Under the pieces are notes generated by a model. That model was not told the DNA's origin. It ran no database searches and saw only the letters and a program-made list of their open reading frames with translations. A DNA stretch of 64,000 nucleotides, from contig NZ_QDFT01000002.1 of assembly GCF_003075375.1 (NCBI RefSeq), forward strand, positions 62,001 through 126,000, in the 5' to 3' direction. The position numbers were made by a program, and so were the translations under genes. The DNA comes from Microbacterium testaceum (GTDB taxonomy: Bacteria > Actinomycetota > Actinomycetes > Actinomycetales > Microbacteriaceae). This document shows, in pieces, positions 26,036 through 34,368 of the stretch (within the stretch, counting starts at the first letter, position 1; each line of letters starts with the position of its first letter).

Positions 26036-27090
26036 CGGCCCCGGATGCCGCGGAGCCGGCGCCCGCCGACCTGCGCGCCCACGTGGTGGTCCGTCGTCGG
26101 GACTTCGCCGTCGATGTCTCGCTCGACGTGGCCGCCGGTGAGACCGTCGCCGTGATGGGCCGCAGCGGAGCGGGCAAATCGACGCTGCTCGACGCTCTCG
26201 CGGGCCTGACGCCGCTCGACGGGGGCGAGATCTCGGTCGGCGGGCGCCTTCTCGATCGCGCGCCGCGCCGGCGGACGGCGCCGATGCACCGGGGCGTCGT
26301 GCTGCTGGGACAGCAGGCGCGGCTGTTCCCGCACCTGAGCGCGCGCGAGAACGTCGCCTTCGGCCCGCGGGCGGCCGGGGTCCCGGCATCCGTCGCCCGT
26401 TCCGCCGCCGACGAATGGCTCGCGCGCGTGGGGCTCCCGGGCACGGGGGACCGCCGGCCCGCGCAGCTGTCGGGCGGGGAGCAGCAGCGCGTCGCGGTCG
26501 CGCGGGCGCTCGCCGCGGAGCCGCGGGTCGTGCTGCTGGACGAGCCCCTCGTCGCCCTCGACGCGGTCACGGCATCCGAGATCCGGGCGATGCTGCGCGA
26601 ACGGCTGGCGGGGGTGACGACGGTCGCCGTGACTCACGACGCGGTCGATGCCGCCGCTCTCGCCGACCGTCTGCTAATCGTCGAGCGCGGGCGCGTGACG
26701 CAGGCGGGCGCGGTCCGCGAGGTGCTGTCGGCGCCGGCGACCGAGGTGGCGGCGAAGATCGCCGGTCTCGAGCGGATCGTGGGTGCGACGCGCGACGGCG
26801 GGTGGGAGCGCTTGGGCCTGCGCCTGGAGTCCGCCGATGCGACCTCTCGCGCGCTCGCGGCGGCGGACGGCCGGACGCTGGCCGCGGTCTTCCGCGCGGT
26901 CGACGTGCGCCTCGGGCGAGGGGCGCCGGCGACGGTGTCGCACCTCGAGCCCACCCCGGCCGGGGTGCGCGTGGTCACGGACGTCGCCGTCGCCGAGGTG
27001 TCGCCGGTCGAGGCCGCGGCGTTGCGCGCCGGCGACGTGGTGCACCTGTCGGTCCCGCCGGATCGCGTGCGCTTCGTCGCGGCATCCTGA
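26032..27090 (+). CDS. modC: Molybdate ABC transporter ATP-binding protein ModC
   Basis: 352 aa. Walker A GRSGAGKST near residue 44, signature LSGGEQQRVAVARAL, Walker B VVLLDEPLVALD and an H-loop in VAVTHDAVDA are all present. The C-terminal ~100 residues form a TOBE domain that can sense molybdate and inhibit transport. Energises ModAB. It is the last gene of modABC and is followed by a poly-C tract and a long palindrome. Confidence 0.95.
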   Translation: MTAPDAAEPAPADLRAHVVVRRRDFAVDVSLDVAAGETVAVMGRSGAGKSTLLDALAGLTPLDGGEISVGGRLLDRAPRRRTAPMHRGVVLLGQQARLFPHLSARENVAFGPRAAGVPASVARSAADEWLARVGLPGTGDRRPAQLSGGEQQRVAVARALAAEPRVVLLDEPLVALDAVTASEIRAMLRERLAGVTTVAVTHDAVDAAALADRLLIVERGRVTQAGAVREVLSAPATEVAAKIAGLERIVGATRDGGWERLGLRLESADATSRALAAADGRTLAAVFRAVDVRLGRGAPATVSHLEPTPAGVRVVTDVAVAEVSPVEAAALRAGDVVHLSVPPDRVRFVAAS

Positions 27091-27101
27091 CCCGCCCCGC
27101 G

Positions 27102-27114
27102 CCCCCCCCCCCCC
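27102..27114 (+). repeat. Homopolymer run of 13 C residues
   Basis: Thirteen consecutive C followed by four G, 11 bases after the modC stop. It is outside coding sequence. Such runs are prone to replication slippage and to sequencing error. Confidence 0.9.
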
Positions 27115-27119
27115 GGGGC

Positions 27120-27180
27120 ATCGAGTGTCCAGAACACCCGGACGCGTCGCGAAACCGTCCGGGTGTCGTGGACGCTCGAT
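27120..27180. repeat. Long intergenic palindrome, 25-bp arms
   Basis: Arms 27120-27144 and 27156-27180 match at 22 of 25 positions around an 11-base loop; the shared inner part is ACACCCGGACG. It lies between convergent modC and cydC and could act as a terminator for either, but there is no U-tract and it looks like a repeat element. The remaining 100 bp before cydC show nothing further. Confidence 0.7.
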
Positions 27181-27281
27181 CGACCGACGGCGTCGTGCGG
27201 GCTCGCCGGCGCGATGGTGTCGACCGCGGGCGATTCGGTGGGCGGTCGATCAGCAGCCGCGCGCCCGGCGGGCCCGGGCGA

Positions 27282-28964
27282 TCACGCGACGACGCGCCCG
27301 CCCTCCATCCGCACCTCGCGGTCGACCAGGCCCGGGGGGACGTCGACGTGCGACACGAGCACCACCGCCTGATCGTCCTCGACCGCGCCGAGCAGGTCGT
27401 GCAGAAGGGCATCGGATGCCGCGGGGTCCACGCCCGCGGTCGGTTCGTCGAGCACCAGCACCGGAAAACCGCGCAGCAGCGCGCGGGCGAGGGCCAGACG
27501 CTGCGCCTGTCCGCCCGAGACGAGTCCGCCGCGATCGCCCACGCGCGCGTCGAGTCCTCCGCGTTCGCGCGCCCAGTCGCTCAGGCCCACCCGGGAGAGG
27601 ACGCCCCAGAGGTCGGCGTCGGTGGCGGTGTCGCGCGCGAAGAGCAGGTTCTGCCGCACCGACTCGTCGAACAGGTACGGGGACTGCTCGATCAGTCCGA
27701 CCGTGCGGCGCAGGTCGTCGCCCGAGAGCTCGCGCGCCTCGACCCCGCCGACGCGGAACGAACCGTCGTAGTCCAGGAAGCGGGCGAGCACGTGCGCCAA
27801 CGTCGTCTTGCCGGCGCCGCTGGGTCCGCTGACGAGCACCCGCTCGCCGGGGCCGACGCGCAGCGACACGTCGTGAAGGCGCCCCGCGTCGTCGTCGTCT
27901 GCGCCGCGGGCGGGCCAGTGCGCGCCGAGCCCGCTCAGCTCGATCCCGGTACCCAGGGCCGGGGCGCGACCGGTCGCCGCCGGCTCGTCGCGGGGCAGGC
28001 CCTCGGGGACGGTCGCCGGCACGGCATCCGCGATCCGCTCCGCCGCCGAGCGCACCTGCCGCCACGACGCGAGAGCGAGCGGCACCGGGCCGAACACCTC
28101 GAACACCGCCATCGGCAGCAGCACGACCACGGCCAGACCGGGTCCCGAGAGCGTTCCCCCCGTCACGGCCGGGGCGGCCACGAGCAGGGCTCCGAGAGAC
28201 GCGATGCCGGCGAGGGTCGAGACGGCCCCCGAGGTCAGGCCCTGCGCGCCGCCCCGGCGGACGACGGCGCGGCGCAGCGCCGCATCCGCGCGGCGAACGC
28301 GATCGCGCGCGGCATCCAGGGCTCCGTAGGCGGTCAGGACGTCGAGGTTCGTCAGCAGGTCGTGCACCGCGTCGGCGACCGCGGCGCGAAGCGGCGCCAG
28401 CGAGCGCTCCGCGCGCGCACCGGCCGCCCACCCGAGGGCCACGGCGGCGGCGAATGCCGCGACCAGGCAGGCGAGCAGCACGAGCGCGGCGGGCCACGAG
28501 ATCAGCGCCGTGAAGACCACGGCCGCCACCGCCGTGATCGCGGCCGTCACGAGCGGCAGCACCACCCGCAGGGGCAGGTTCTGCAGCTCCTCGACGTCGT
28601 CGACGACGCTCGACAGCAGGCCGCCCCGGCTCGACCGCGCGAGACCGTCGGGCGCCAGGGGCACGAGGTCGCGGACCAGATCGGCGCGCACCCCCGCGAG
28701 CTGGTGCAGTGCGGCGTCGTGCCCGCTCAGGCGTTCGAGGTAGCGGAACACCCCGCGCGACAGTGCGAAGGCGCGCACGCCGACCACGGCCATCGACAGG
28801 TACATCACCAGCGGCTGCTCGGCGGCCCGCGCGATGAGCCAGGCGCTCGCCGCGAGCAGGGCGACCGCGCTCGCCGCCGTGCCGAACCCGGCCAGCAGGG
28901 CCGGGGCGAATCGCCGCCGCGACGGAAGGGCGGAGCGCAGGATGCCGCGCACCCGGGCGTTCAC
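27282..28964 (-). CDS. cydC: Thiol reductant ABC exporter subunit CydC
   Basis: 560 aa half-transporter with six membrane helices (about residues 15-300) and a C-terminal ATPase. Walker A is GPSGAGKTT, the signature VSGGQAQRLALARAL, and Walker B VLVLDEPTAGVD. With CydD it exports cysteine and glutathione and is required to assemble cytochrome bd. GTG 28964 overlaps the cydD stop (GTGA). Last gene of cydA-cydB-cydD-cydC. Confidence 0.94.
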   Translation of the reverse strand: MNARVRGILRSALPSRRRFAPALLAGFGTAASAVALLAASAWLIARAAEQPLVMYLSMAVVGVRAFALSRGVFRYLERLSGHDAALHQLAGVRADLVRDLVPLAPDGLARSSRGGLLSSVVDDVEELQNLPLRVVLPLVTAAITAVAAVVFTALISWPAALVLLACLVAAFAAAVALGWAAGARAERSLAPLRAAVADAVHDLLTNLDVLTAYGALDAARDRVRRADAALRRAVVRRGGAQGLTSGAVSTLAGIASLGALLVAAPAVTGGTLSGPGLAVVVLLPMAVFEVFGPVPLALASWRQVRSAAERIADAVPATVPEGLPRDEPAATGRAPALGTGIELSGLGAHWPARGADDDDAGRLHDVSLRVGPGERVLVSGPSGAGKTTLAHVLARFLDYDGSFRVGGVEARELSGDDLRRTVGLIEQSPYLFDESVRQNLLFARDTATDADLWGVLSRVGLSDWARERGGLDARVGDRGGLVSGGQAQRLALARALLRGFPVLVLDEPTAGVDPAASDALLHDLLGAVEDDQAVVLVSHVDVPPGLVDREVRMEGGRVVA

Positions 28965-30670
28965 GAGCGCACCCCGCGGGCGAGGGGGAGGGGCTCGTCG
29001 ACGTTCCCGGTCGTTTCGACGGGCGCGGGGGCCCCGCTGGGCTCCGTCCCCTCGACGTGCTCGGCGACCTCGGTCGCGAGCGCGACCACGCGGTCGGCGA
29101 TCGCGCGGGCCGAGCGACGGTGCGACACCAGCAGCACCGCACGGCCGGCGTCGGCCTCGCGGCGCAGGGTGGCCCATAGGTGGGCCTCGGTCGTGGCATC
29201 CAGGGCGCTCGAGGGCTCGTCGAGCACGAGGATCGCCGCCCCCGTCGTGCGCGCGCGGTACAGGGCGCGCGCCACGGCGACGCGCTGGGCCTCACCGCCC
29301 GAGAGCCCCGCGCCGGACGCGCCGAGCGGCGTCGCGGGATCCAGCACGGCTGCGCCGGCGTCGGCCAGCGCCGCGGCGACCCGCTCGGGGTCGTCAGCGA
29401 CGCCCAGGGCGACGTTCTCGGCCACCGTGCCCGCGATGAGACCCGGACGCTGCCCGGCCCAGGCCACGGCGTCGCGCGCGTGCGCGACCGCGACCCCGTC
29501 GAGCCGCACGGTCCCGTGGTACTCGGCGAACCCCAGGACCGCGGCGATCAGCGACGACTTGCCCGCTCCGCTCGGTCCGGTCACCCACACGACCTCGCCC
29601 GGCGCGACCGACAGCGACACCGGCGGCAGGGCACGAGCCCCGCGTCGCACGGCGACCCCCTCGAGCGCGAGTGCTCTCCCGCGCGCGGGGGCAGCGGCAT
29701 CCGTCCCCCGGTCCTCGCGGGCCGCGTCGAGCGTGTCGAAGATCTGCTCCGTCGCGGCCACGCCCTCGGACGCCGCGTGGAACTGCACGCCCACCTGTCG
29801 CAGCGGCAGGTACGCCTCGGGCGCGAGCAGCAGCACGAACAGTCCGACCAGCAGCGACAGATCGCCGGCGAGCAGCCGGAAACCGATCGTCACCGCGATG
29901 ATCGCGACCGAGATGGATGCCAGAAACTCCAGCGCGAAGCCCGACAGGAACGACACGCGCAGCACCGTCATCGTCTCGCGCTTGTAGTCCCGGGTGACCG
30001 ATTTGATCGAGTCCGCCGCGCGGTGCTGGCGTCCGAAGGCCGTGAGCGTGCCGAGCCCGTCGACGGTGTCGGCGAAGCGGGCGGCGAGACGGCCGAGCGT
30101 GGCGTACTGCTTCTGCTGCACGCCCCGGGTGGCCAGGCCGATCAGCACCATGAACAGCGGGATGAGCGGGATCGTCAGCACCACCGTCAGGCCCGACAGT
30201 GGATCGACGAGCGTCATCGCGCCGATGAGTATCGGCATGGTGATGGCCGTGGCCACCAGCTGTGGCAGGTAGCGGCCGAAGTAGGCGTCCAGCGCGTCGA
30301 GGCCGTGCCCTGCCGTGACGGCGAGGGTGGCGGCGTTGCGCGCACCAAGCCAGCGCGGGCCCAGACGCGCGACGGCCGTCACGAGGGCCTCGCGCAGCTG
30401 TCGAGACGCCGAGGCCGCCCCGCGCGCCGACGCTCGCTCCGAGGCGGCGATCAGCAGACCCCGCAGGAGGGCGAAGGATGCCGCCGCCCCCACGTATCCC
30501 CAGAGCTCGCCCACCGGCCTGCCCTCGATCGCGCCGACCAGCGCGGTCGTGAGCGTCCAGGCGAACCCGACGATCACGCCCGTCTGCGCGAGCACGATCG
30601 CCGCGGTCACGGCGAAGAAGCCGCGCGAGGCGGTGGCGTACCGCAGCAGTCGGGGGTCGACGGGTTTCAT
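28961..30670 (-). CDS. cydD: Thiol reductant ABC exporter subunit CydD
   Basis: 569 aa half-transporter. Six membrane helices are followed by an ATPase with Walker A GPSGAGKSS, signature LSGGEAQRVAVARAL and Walker B ILVLDEPSSALD. It heterodimerises with CydC. The coupling region GARNAATLAVTAGHGLDALDAYFGR, a CydD hallmark, is visible in part near residues 108-132. The start lies 10 bases after cydB and the stop overlaps cydC. Confidence 0.94.
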   Translation of the reverse strand: MKPVDPRLLRYATASRGFFAVTAAIVLAQTGVIVGFAWTLTTALVGAIEGRPVGELWGYVGAAASFALLRGLLIAASERASARGAASASRQLREALVTAVARLGPRWLGARNAATLAVTAGHGLDALDAYFGRYLPQLVATAITMPILIGAMTLVDPLSGLTVVLTIPLIPLFMVLIGLATRGVQQKQYATLGRLAARFADTVDGLGTLTAFGRQHRAADSIKSVTRDYKRETMTVLRVSFLSGFALEFLASISVAIIAVTIGFRLLAGDLSLLVGLFVLLLAPEAYLPLRQVGVQFHAASEGVAATEQIFDTLDAAREDRGTDAAAPARGRALALEGVAVRRGARALPPVSLSVAPGEVVWVTGPSGAGKSSLIAAVLGFAEYHGTVRLDGVAVAHARDAVAWAGQRPGLIAGTVAENVALGVADDPERVAAALADAGAAVLDPATPLGASGAGLSGGEAQRVAVARALYRARTTGAAILVLDEPSSALDATTEAHLWATLRREADAGRAVLLVSHRRSARAIADRVVALATEVAEHVEGTEPSGAPAPVETTGNVDEPLPLARGVRS

Positions 30671-30680
30671 GACGCGGGTC

Positions 30681-31712
30681 TCAGTGCGCGACGAGCGCGG
30701 CCTTCTCGATGCGCGCGCGGGTCACGCGCTTGCGGAACACCCAGTAGGTCCACCCCTGGTACGCGAGGATCAGCGGCAGGAAGATCAGCGCCGCCCAGCT
30801 CATGATCGTGAGCGTGTAGTCGGTGCTGGAGGCGTTGTCGATGGTCAGGCTCGCGCCGCCCGCCAGGGTCGAGGGCATGACGTTCGGGAACAGGGCGAAG
30901 AACAGCGCGGCGACCGCCGCGACGATCGTGACGGCACCGAGGGCGAAGGCCGTGCCCTCGCGGTCGCGCAGGTTGGACACCCACGACCCGATCAGGGTCA
31001 GCGCGGCGACACCGGCCAGGGCGACCACGCCGAGCAGCAGGGGCGCCTGCGCGTTGGCGGCGTTGACGATGGTCCAGCCCAGGAACAGCGCGGCCAGGGC
31101 GATCGTCACGGCCCCCGAGCGGGCGGCCAGACGCCGCGCGTCGGCGCGGACCTGTCCGTCGGTCTTCAGGGCGACGAAGTACACGCCGTGGGTGAAGAAC
31201 AGCGTCAGGGTCGTCAGGCCCCCGAGGATGCCGTAGGGGTTCAGCAGCGTCAGCACCGTACCGGCGTATTCGTGGTCGGCATCCAGGGGCACTCCCTGCA
31301 CGATGTTGGCGAACGCCACACCCCACAGGAACGCGGGCACCGCGGAACCACCGACGATCATGCGATCGAACGAGCGCTTCCAGCGCAGCGAGTCGCGCTG
31401 GTGGCGGTACTCGAACGACACTCCGCGGGCGATGAGCGCGAGCAGGATCGCGAGCAGGGGCAGGTAGAACCCGCTGAAGAGGGTCGCGTACCACTCGGGG
31501 AACGAGGCGAACAGCGCCGCTCCCGCCACGATCACCCACGTCTCGTTGAGATCCCACACGGGACCGATGGTGTTGATGATCTGCCGGCGGGCGATGTCGT
31601 CCTTACCGAGGAACGGAAGGGACATGCCGACGCCGAAGTCGAACCCGTCCAGGACGAAGTACCCGACGAACAGGAAGGCGACGATCCAGAACCACAGTTG
31701 CGCGAGATCCAT
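30681..31712 (-). CDS. cydB: Cytochrome bd ubiquinol oxidase subunit II CydB
   Basis: 343 aa with eight to nine predicted membrane helices. The N-terminus LWFWIVAFLFVGYFVLDGFD is the typical CydB start (20 residues shown), and ETWVIVAGAALFASFPEWY follows. It pairs with CydA to form the high-affinity, oxygen-reducing bd oxidase used at low oxygen. It starts 9 bases after the cydA stop, in the same operon. Confidence 0.97.
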   Translation of the reverse strand: MDLAQLWFWIVAFLFVGYFVLDGFDFGVGMSLPFLGKDDIARRQIINTIGPVWDLNETWVIVAGAALFASFPEWYATLFSGFYLPLLAILLALIARGVSFEYRHQRDSLRWKRSFDRMIVGGSAVPAFLWGVAFANIVQGVPLDADHEYAGTVLTLLNPYGILGGLTTLTLFFTHGVYFVALKTDGQVRADARRLAARSGAVTIALAALFLGWTIVNAANAQAPLLLGVVALAGVAALTLIGSWVSNLRDREGTAFALGAVTIVAAVAALFFALFPNVMPSTLAGGASLTIDNASSTDYTLTIMSWAALIFLPLILAYQGWTYWVFRKRVTRARIEKAALVAH

Positions 31713-31721
31713 GATGAGCTC

Positions 31722-33161
31722 CTAGTAGACCGTCGTGGGGGTGTTCTCGATGGAGTCGTCGTGCTCGGCATCCGGGTCCGGCAGGGGGTCGGGGCCCTTC
31801 TGCGCGAACTTCACGATCAGACCGAACTCGACGATGGCGAGGCTCAGGTAGACGAGGGTGAAGGCGACCAGCGAGATCAGCACGCTCCAGCCCGGGACGC
31901 TGGGTGAGACGCCGTCCTGGGTGAGCATGAGGCCGAAGACGATCCAGGGCTGGCGGCCCATCTCGGTGAAGACCCACCCGACCAGGCTGGCGAGCATGGG
32001 CAGGGGAGCGGCCCAGATCGCCACGCGCCACATCCACGGCGCGACGGGGCGGGTGGCCTTCTTGCGCGTGACCCACAGGCCCGCGACGCTGACCAGGGCG
32101 GCGATGCCGCCGAGGGCGATCATCCACCGGAAGGCCCAGTAGGTGACCCACAGGACGGGGGCGAAGTTGCCGTCGACCTGGTCGGCGAACTGCGGGAACA
32201 TCTGCTGGCTGTAGAGCGTGTTGAGGTCGTTGATGCCCTCGACGCAGCCGTCGAGCGAGTGCGTCGACAGGATGCTGAGCAGGAACGGCACGCGGATGCT
32301 GAACAGCTCGCTCGTGCCGTCGGGGGTGCCGAGGGTGAAGATCGAGAACGACGCGTCCTGCCCGCAGACGGTGTTGAACGTCGCCTCGGCGGCGGCCATC
32401 TTCATCGGCTGGGTCGCGACCATCACCAGGCTGAGCTGGTCGCCGACGATCGCGACGAGGACGAACGACACGAGTGTCGACCAGAGGCCGAAGCGCAGGG
32501 TCTTGCGCATCATGTCGGTGTTGCGCCCGCGGGCCATGTGCCAGGCCGAGACGGCGACGACGACCATCGCGGCGAACATCCAGCCCGCGAAGATGGTGTG
32601 CGGGAACGCCGCCAGCGCCACGGGGTTGGTCAGCATGGCCCAGAAGTCCACGAGTTCGGCGCGGTTGCCGTCCGCCGACATCTGGTAACCCACGGGGTTC
32701 TGCATGAAGGCGTTCGCGGCGATGATGAAGTAGGCCGAGAGGGTCGCGCCGATCGAGGCCATCCAGATGCTCGCGAGGTGGGCGAGGCGCGGGAGCTTGT
32801 CCCAGCCGAAGATCCACAGGCCGATGAAGGTCGCCTCGAGGAAGAAGGCGAGCAGCCCCTCGAAGGCCAGCGGAGCCCCGAAGACGTCTCCGACGAAGCG
32901 GGAGTAGGCGGACCAGTTCATGCCGAACTGGAACTCCTGCACGATGCCGGTCACCACGCCCATGGCGAAGTTGATCAGGAAGATCTTGCCGAAGAAGCGG
33001 GTGAGGTGGAGCCACCGCACGTCGCCGGTGCGGTACCAGGTGGTCTGGAAGATGGCGACGATCAGCGACATGCCCAGGGTCAGCGGCACGAAGAGGAAGT
33101 GGTACAGCGTCGTCAACCCGAACTGCCAGCGGGCGAGGGCGAGGGGGTCGAGCCACTCCAT
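31722..33161 (-). CDS. cydA: Cytochrome bd ubiquinol oxidase subunit I CydA
   Basis: 479 aa. Haem ligands and the quinol site are supported by LTTLYHFLFVPLTLGMS (His near residue 21), the GRQPW motif in EMGRQPWIVFGLM near residue 405, and HTIFAGWMFAAMVV. The Q-loop is of the short type. ATG 33161 has GGAGG 7-12 bases upstream. It heads the cydABDC operon; a perfect palindrome overlaps its likely -10 box CATAAT (33184-33189). Confidence 0.97.
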   Translation of the reverse strand: MEWLDPLALARWQFGLTTLYHFLFVPLTLGMSLIVAIFQTTWYRTGDVRWLHLTRFFGKIFLINFAMGVVTGIVQEFQFGMNWSAYSRFVGDVFGAPLAFEGLLAFFLEATFIGLWIFGWDKLPRLAHLASIWMASIGATLSAYFIIAANAFMQNPVGYQMSADGNRAELVDFWAMLTNPVALAAFPHTIFAGWMFAAMVVVAVSAWHMARGRNTDMMRKTLRFGLWSTLVSFVLVAIVGDQLSLVMVATQPMKMAAAEATFNTVCGQDASFSIFTLGTPDGTSELFSIRVPFLLSILSTHSLDGCVEGINDLNTLYSQQMFPQFADQVDGNFAPVLWVTYWAFRWMIALGGIAALVSVAGLWVTRKKATRPVAPWMWRVAIWAAPLPMLASLVGWVFTEMGRQPWIVFGLMLTQDGVSPSVPGWSVLISLVAFTLVYLSLAIVEFGLIVKFAQKGPDPLPDPDAEHDDSIENTPTTVY

Positions 33162-33183
33162 CGGGAGCCTCCGATCGAACCGG

Positions 33184-33189
33184 ATTATG
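33184..33189 (-). promoter_or_regulatory. -10 box CATAAT of the cyd operon
   Basis: On the minus strand CATAAT matches consensus TATAAT at five of six positions, which is unusual in this GC-rich sequence, and lies 22 bases before the cydA start. It overlaps one end of the palindrome at 33187-33203. Confidence 0.5.
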
Positions 33190-33203
33190 TGGTCAGACCA
33201 CAT
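33187..33203. promoter_or_regulatory. Perfect 17-bp palindrome between cydA and padR, likely operator
   Basis: ATGTGGTCAGACCACAT is fully symmetrical around its central base. The ATGT-N9-ACAT ends fit PadR-family sites, known for ATGT-N8-ACAT; the inner TGGTCAGACCA also resembles GntR/FadR-type operators. It overlaps the cydA -10 box, so a bound protein would block the promoter. Confidence 0.65.
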
Positions 33204-33317
33204 GGTACGCCGGGGTCGCGAACCGCCGCCGGTCGATCATTCGCCGTCGAACCACCTGCGCCGTCTACCCTGGGGCTTACCGAGGAAGTCATTTCGTCAC
33301 ACCGGTCCGGAGGCCGA

Positions 33318-33863
33318 ATGTCGGTGCGTCAGAGCCTGCTCGCGATCCTCGATCGCGGCGCGTGCTACGGCTCCCAGCTGCGCGCGGAGTACGAGCGCCG
33401 AACGGGTGCGCGCGTCAACGTCGGGCAGGTCTACACGACCCTCGAGCGTCTCGAGCGCGACGGGTTGGTCGAGGGCGCGGGCGTCGACGACGAGGCGCGC
33501 GTGCTGTGGCGCCCCACGGCCGCCGGTCGGGACGCCGCCCGCGAGTGGCTCTCGACGGCCTCGCTCGCCGAGGGGCGCGACGAGGTCGCCCTCAAGATCG
33601 CGCTCGCGGTGACCCTCCCCGGCGCGGACGTCGACGGCATCCTGTCCGTGCAGCGGAGGGCGGTGCAGCACGCGCTGGCGTCCACGGCGGGAGAAGAGGG
33701 GGATGCCGTCTCGCTCGCGATCGTGCACGCCGCGCGCCGCGCACGGCTCGAGGCCGACCTGCGCTGGCTCGACGAGGTGGAGCGGATCGTCGCCGACGTC
33801 TCGCCCTTCGGTCTGTCGGAGGAGCGCCCGCGTCGGGGCCGCCCCGCGAGGTCCGCCGTCTGA
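33318..33863 (+). CDS. PadR-family transcriptional regulator
   Basis: 181 aa. An N-terminal winged helix (about residues 1-80) shows the PadR pattern: ILDRGACYGSQLRAEYERR, VNVGQVYTTLERLERDGLV and YxW-like RVLWRPTAAGR. The C-terminal ~90 residues are helical and probably dimerise. ATG 33318 has CCGGAGGCC upstream. It is divergent from cydABDC with 157 bp between them and a PadR-like palindrome in the gap, so it probably represses cyd and perhaps itself. The inducing signal is unknown. Confidence 0.9.
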   Translation: MSVRQSLLAILDRGACYGSQLRAEYERRTGARVNVGQVYTTLERLERDGLVEGAGVDDEARVLWRPTAAGRDAAREWLSTASLAEGRDEVALKIALAVTLPGADVDGILSVQRRAVQHALASTAGEEGDAVSLAIVHAARRARLEADLRWLDEVERIVADVSPFGLSEERPRRGRPARSAV

Positions 33864-33973
33864 CGCGACCGCGTCGTGCGACTAACGCCGTCCCGCCGCC
33901 GCGTCAACCCCGTCGGCACCGATGCGGCACTGACGCACAGTGGGGGATATCCGGTCGACCCAAGGAGTCCCAC

Positions 33974-34246
33974 ATGGTCATGGAAGCGCCCCTCGGTCGC
34001 CCGGTTACGCGTCGTGACATCCTCTCCGCCACGGCGCCGGCGACGGCGATCAGCGAGATCCCCTGGACGCGCATCGACCCCGACCTGTACGAGGTCGCCC
34101 GCGCGGGCGAGGTCTGCGGCTACGTCGAGGTCGTGGGCGCCGTCTTCGTCGCCCTCGGGGGAGCGCGTTACGACCGCGCCGTCGAGATCTCGCAGCACCT
34201 GACCTTCCACTCCGCGGTCGACGTGCTCGTGCGTCGCGCGCGCTGA
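33974..34246 (+). CDS. Small hypothetical protein
   Basis: 90 aa; not recognised as a named family. The sequence has no membrane helix and no Cys pair beyond a single Cys. It contains a short hydrophobic C-terminal half (CGYVEVVGAVFVALGG) that could form a beta-hairpin or helix. ATG 33974 has a good AAGGAG 7 bases upstream, which supports real translation. It stands between the padR and lysR genes on the same strand with own gaps of about 110 and 120 bp. Confidence 0.7.
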   Translation: MVMEAPLGRPVTRRDILSATAPATAISEIPWTRIDPDLYEVARAGEVCGYVEVVGAVFVALGGARYDRAVEISQHLTFHSAVDVLVRRAR

Positions 34247-34368
34247 GGCGCGTCCGACGCGTCGCGCGTTCGCTGAACGCTGCGCCTGGCGGACATCTCC
34301 GCATCGTCCCCCGCGGCAGTAGGGTCCTATCGAGACCGGAACCCGACGGTCGCGAAAGGTGTCGTCCC

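Noticed and set aside
27102..27114. Poly-C tract as a phase-variation switch
   Set aside because: It lies after the modC stop and outside any promoter I can place, so length change would not alter a reading frame.
26415..29987. Very long plus-strand open frame (about 1190 codons) across modC and cydCD
   Set aside because: It is antisense or out of frame to well-supported modC, cydC and cydD and is rich in Arg, Ala, Gly and Pro, as expected from GC-rich shadow frames.
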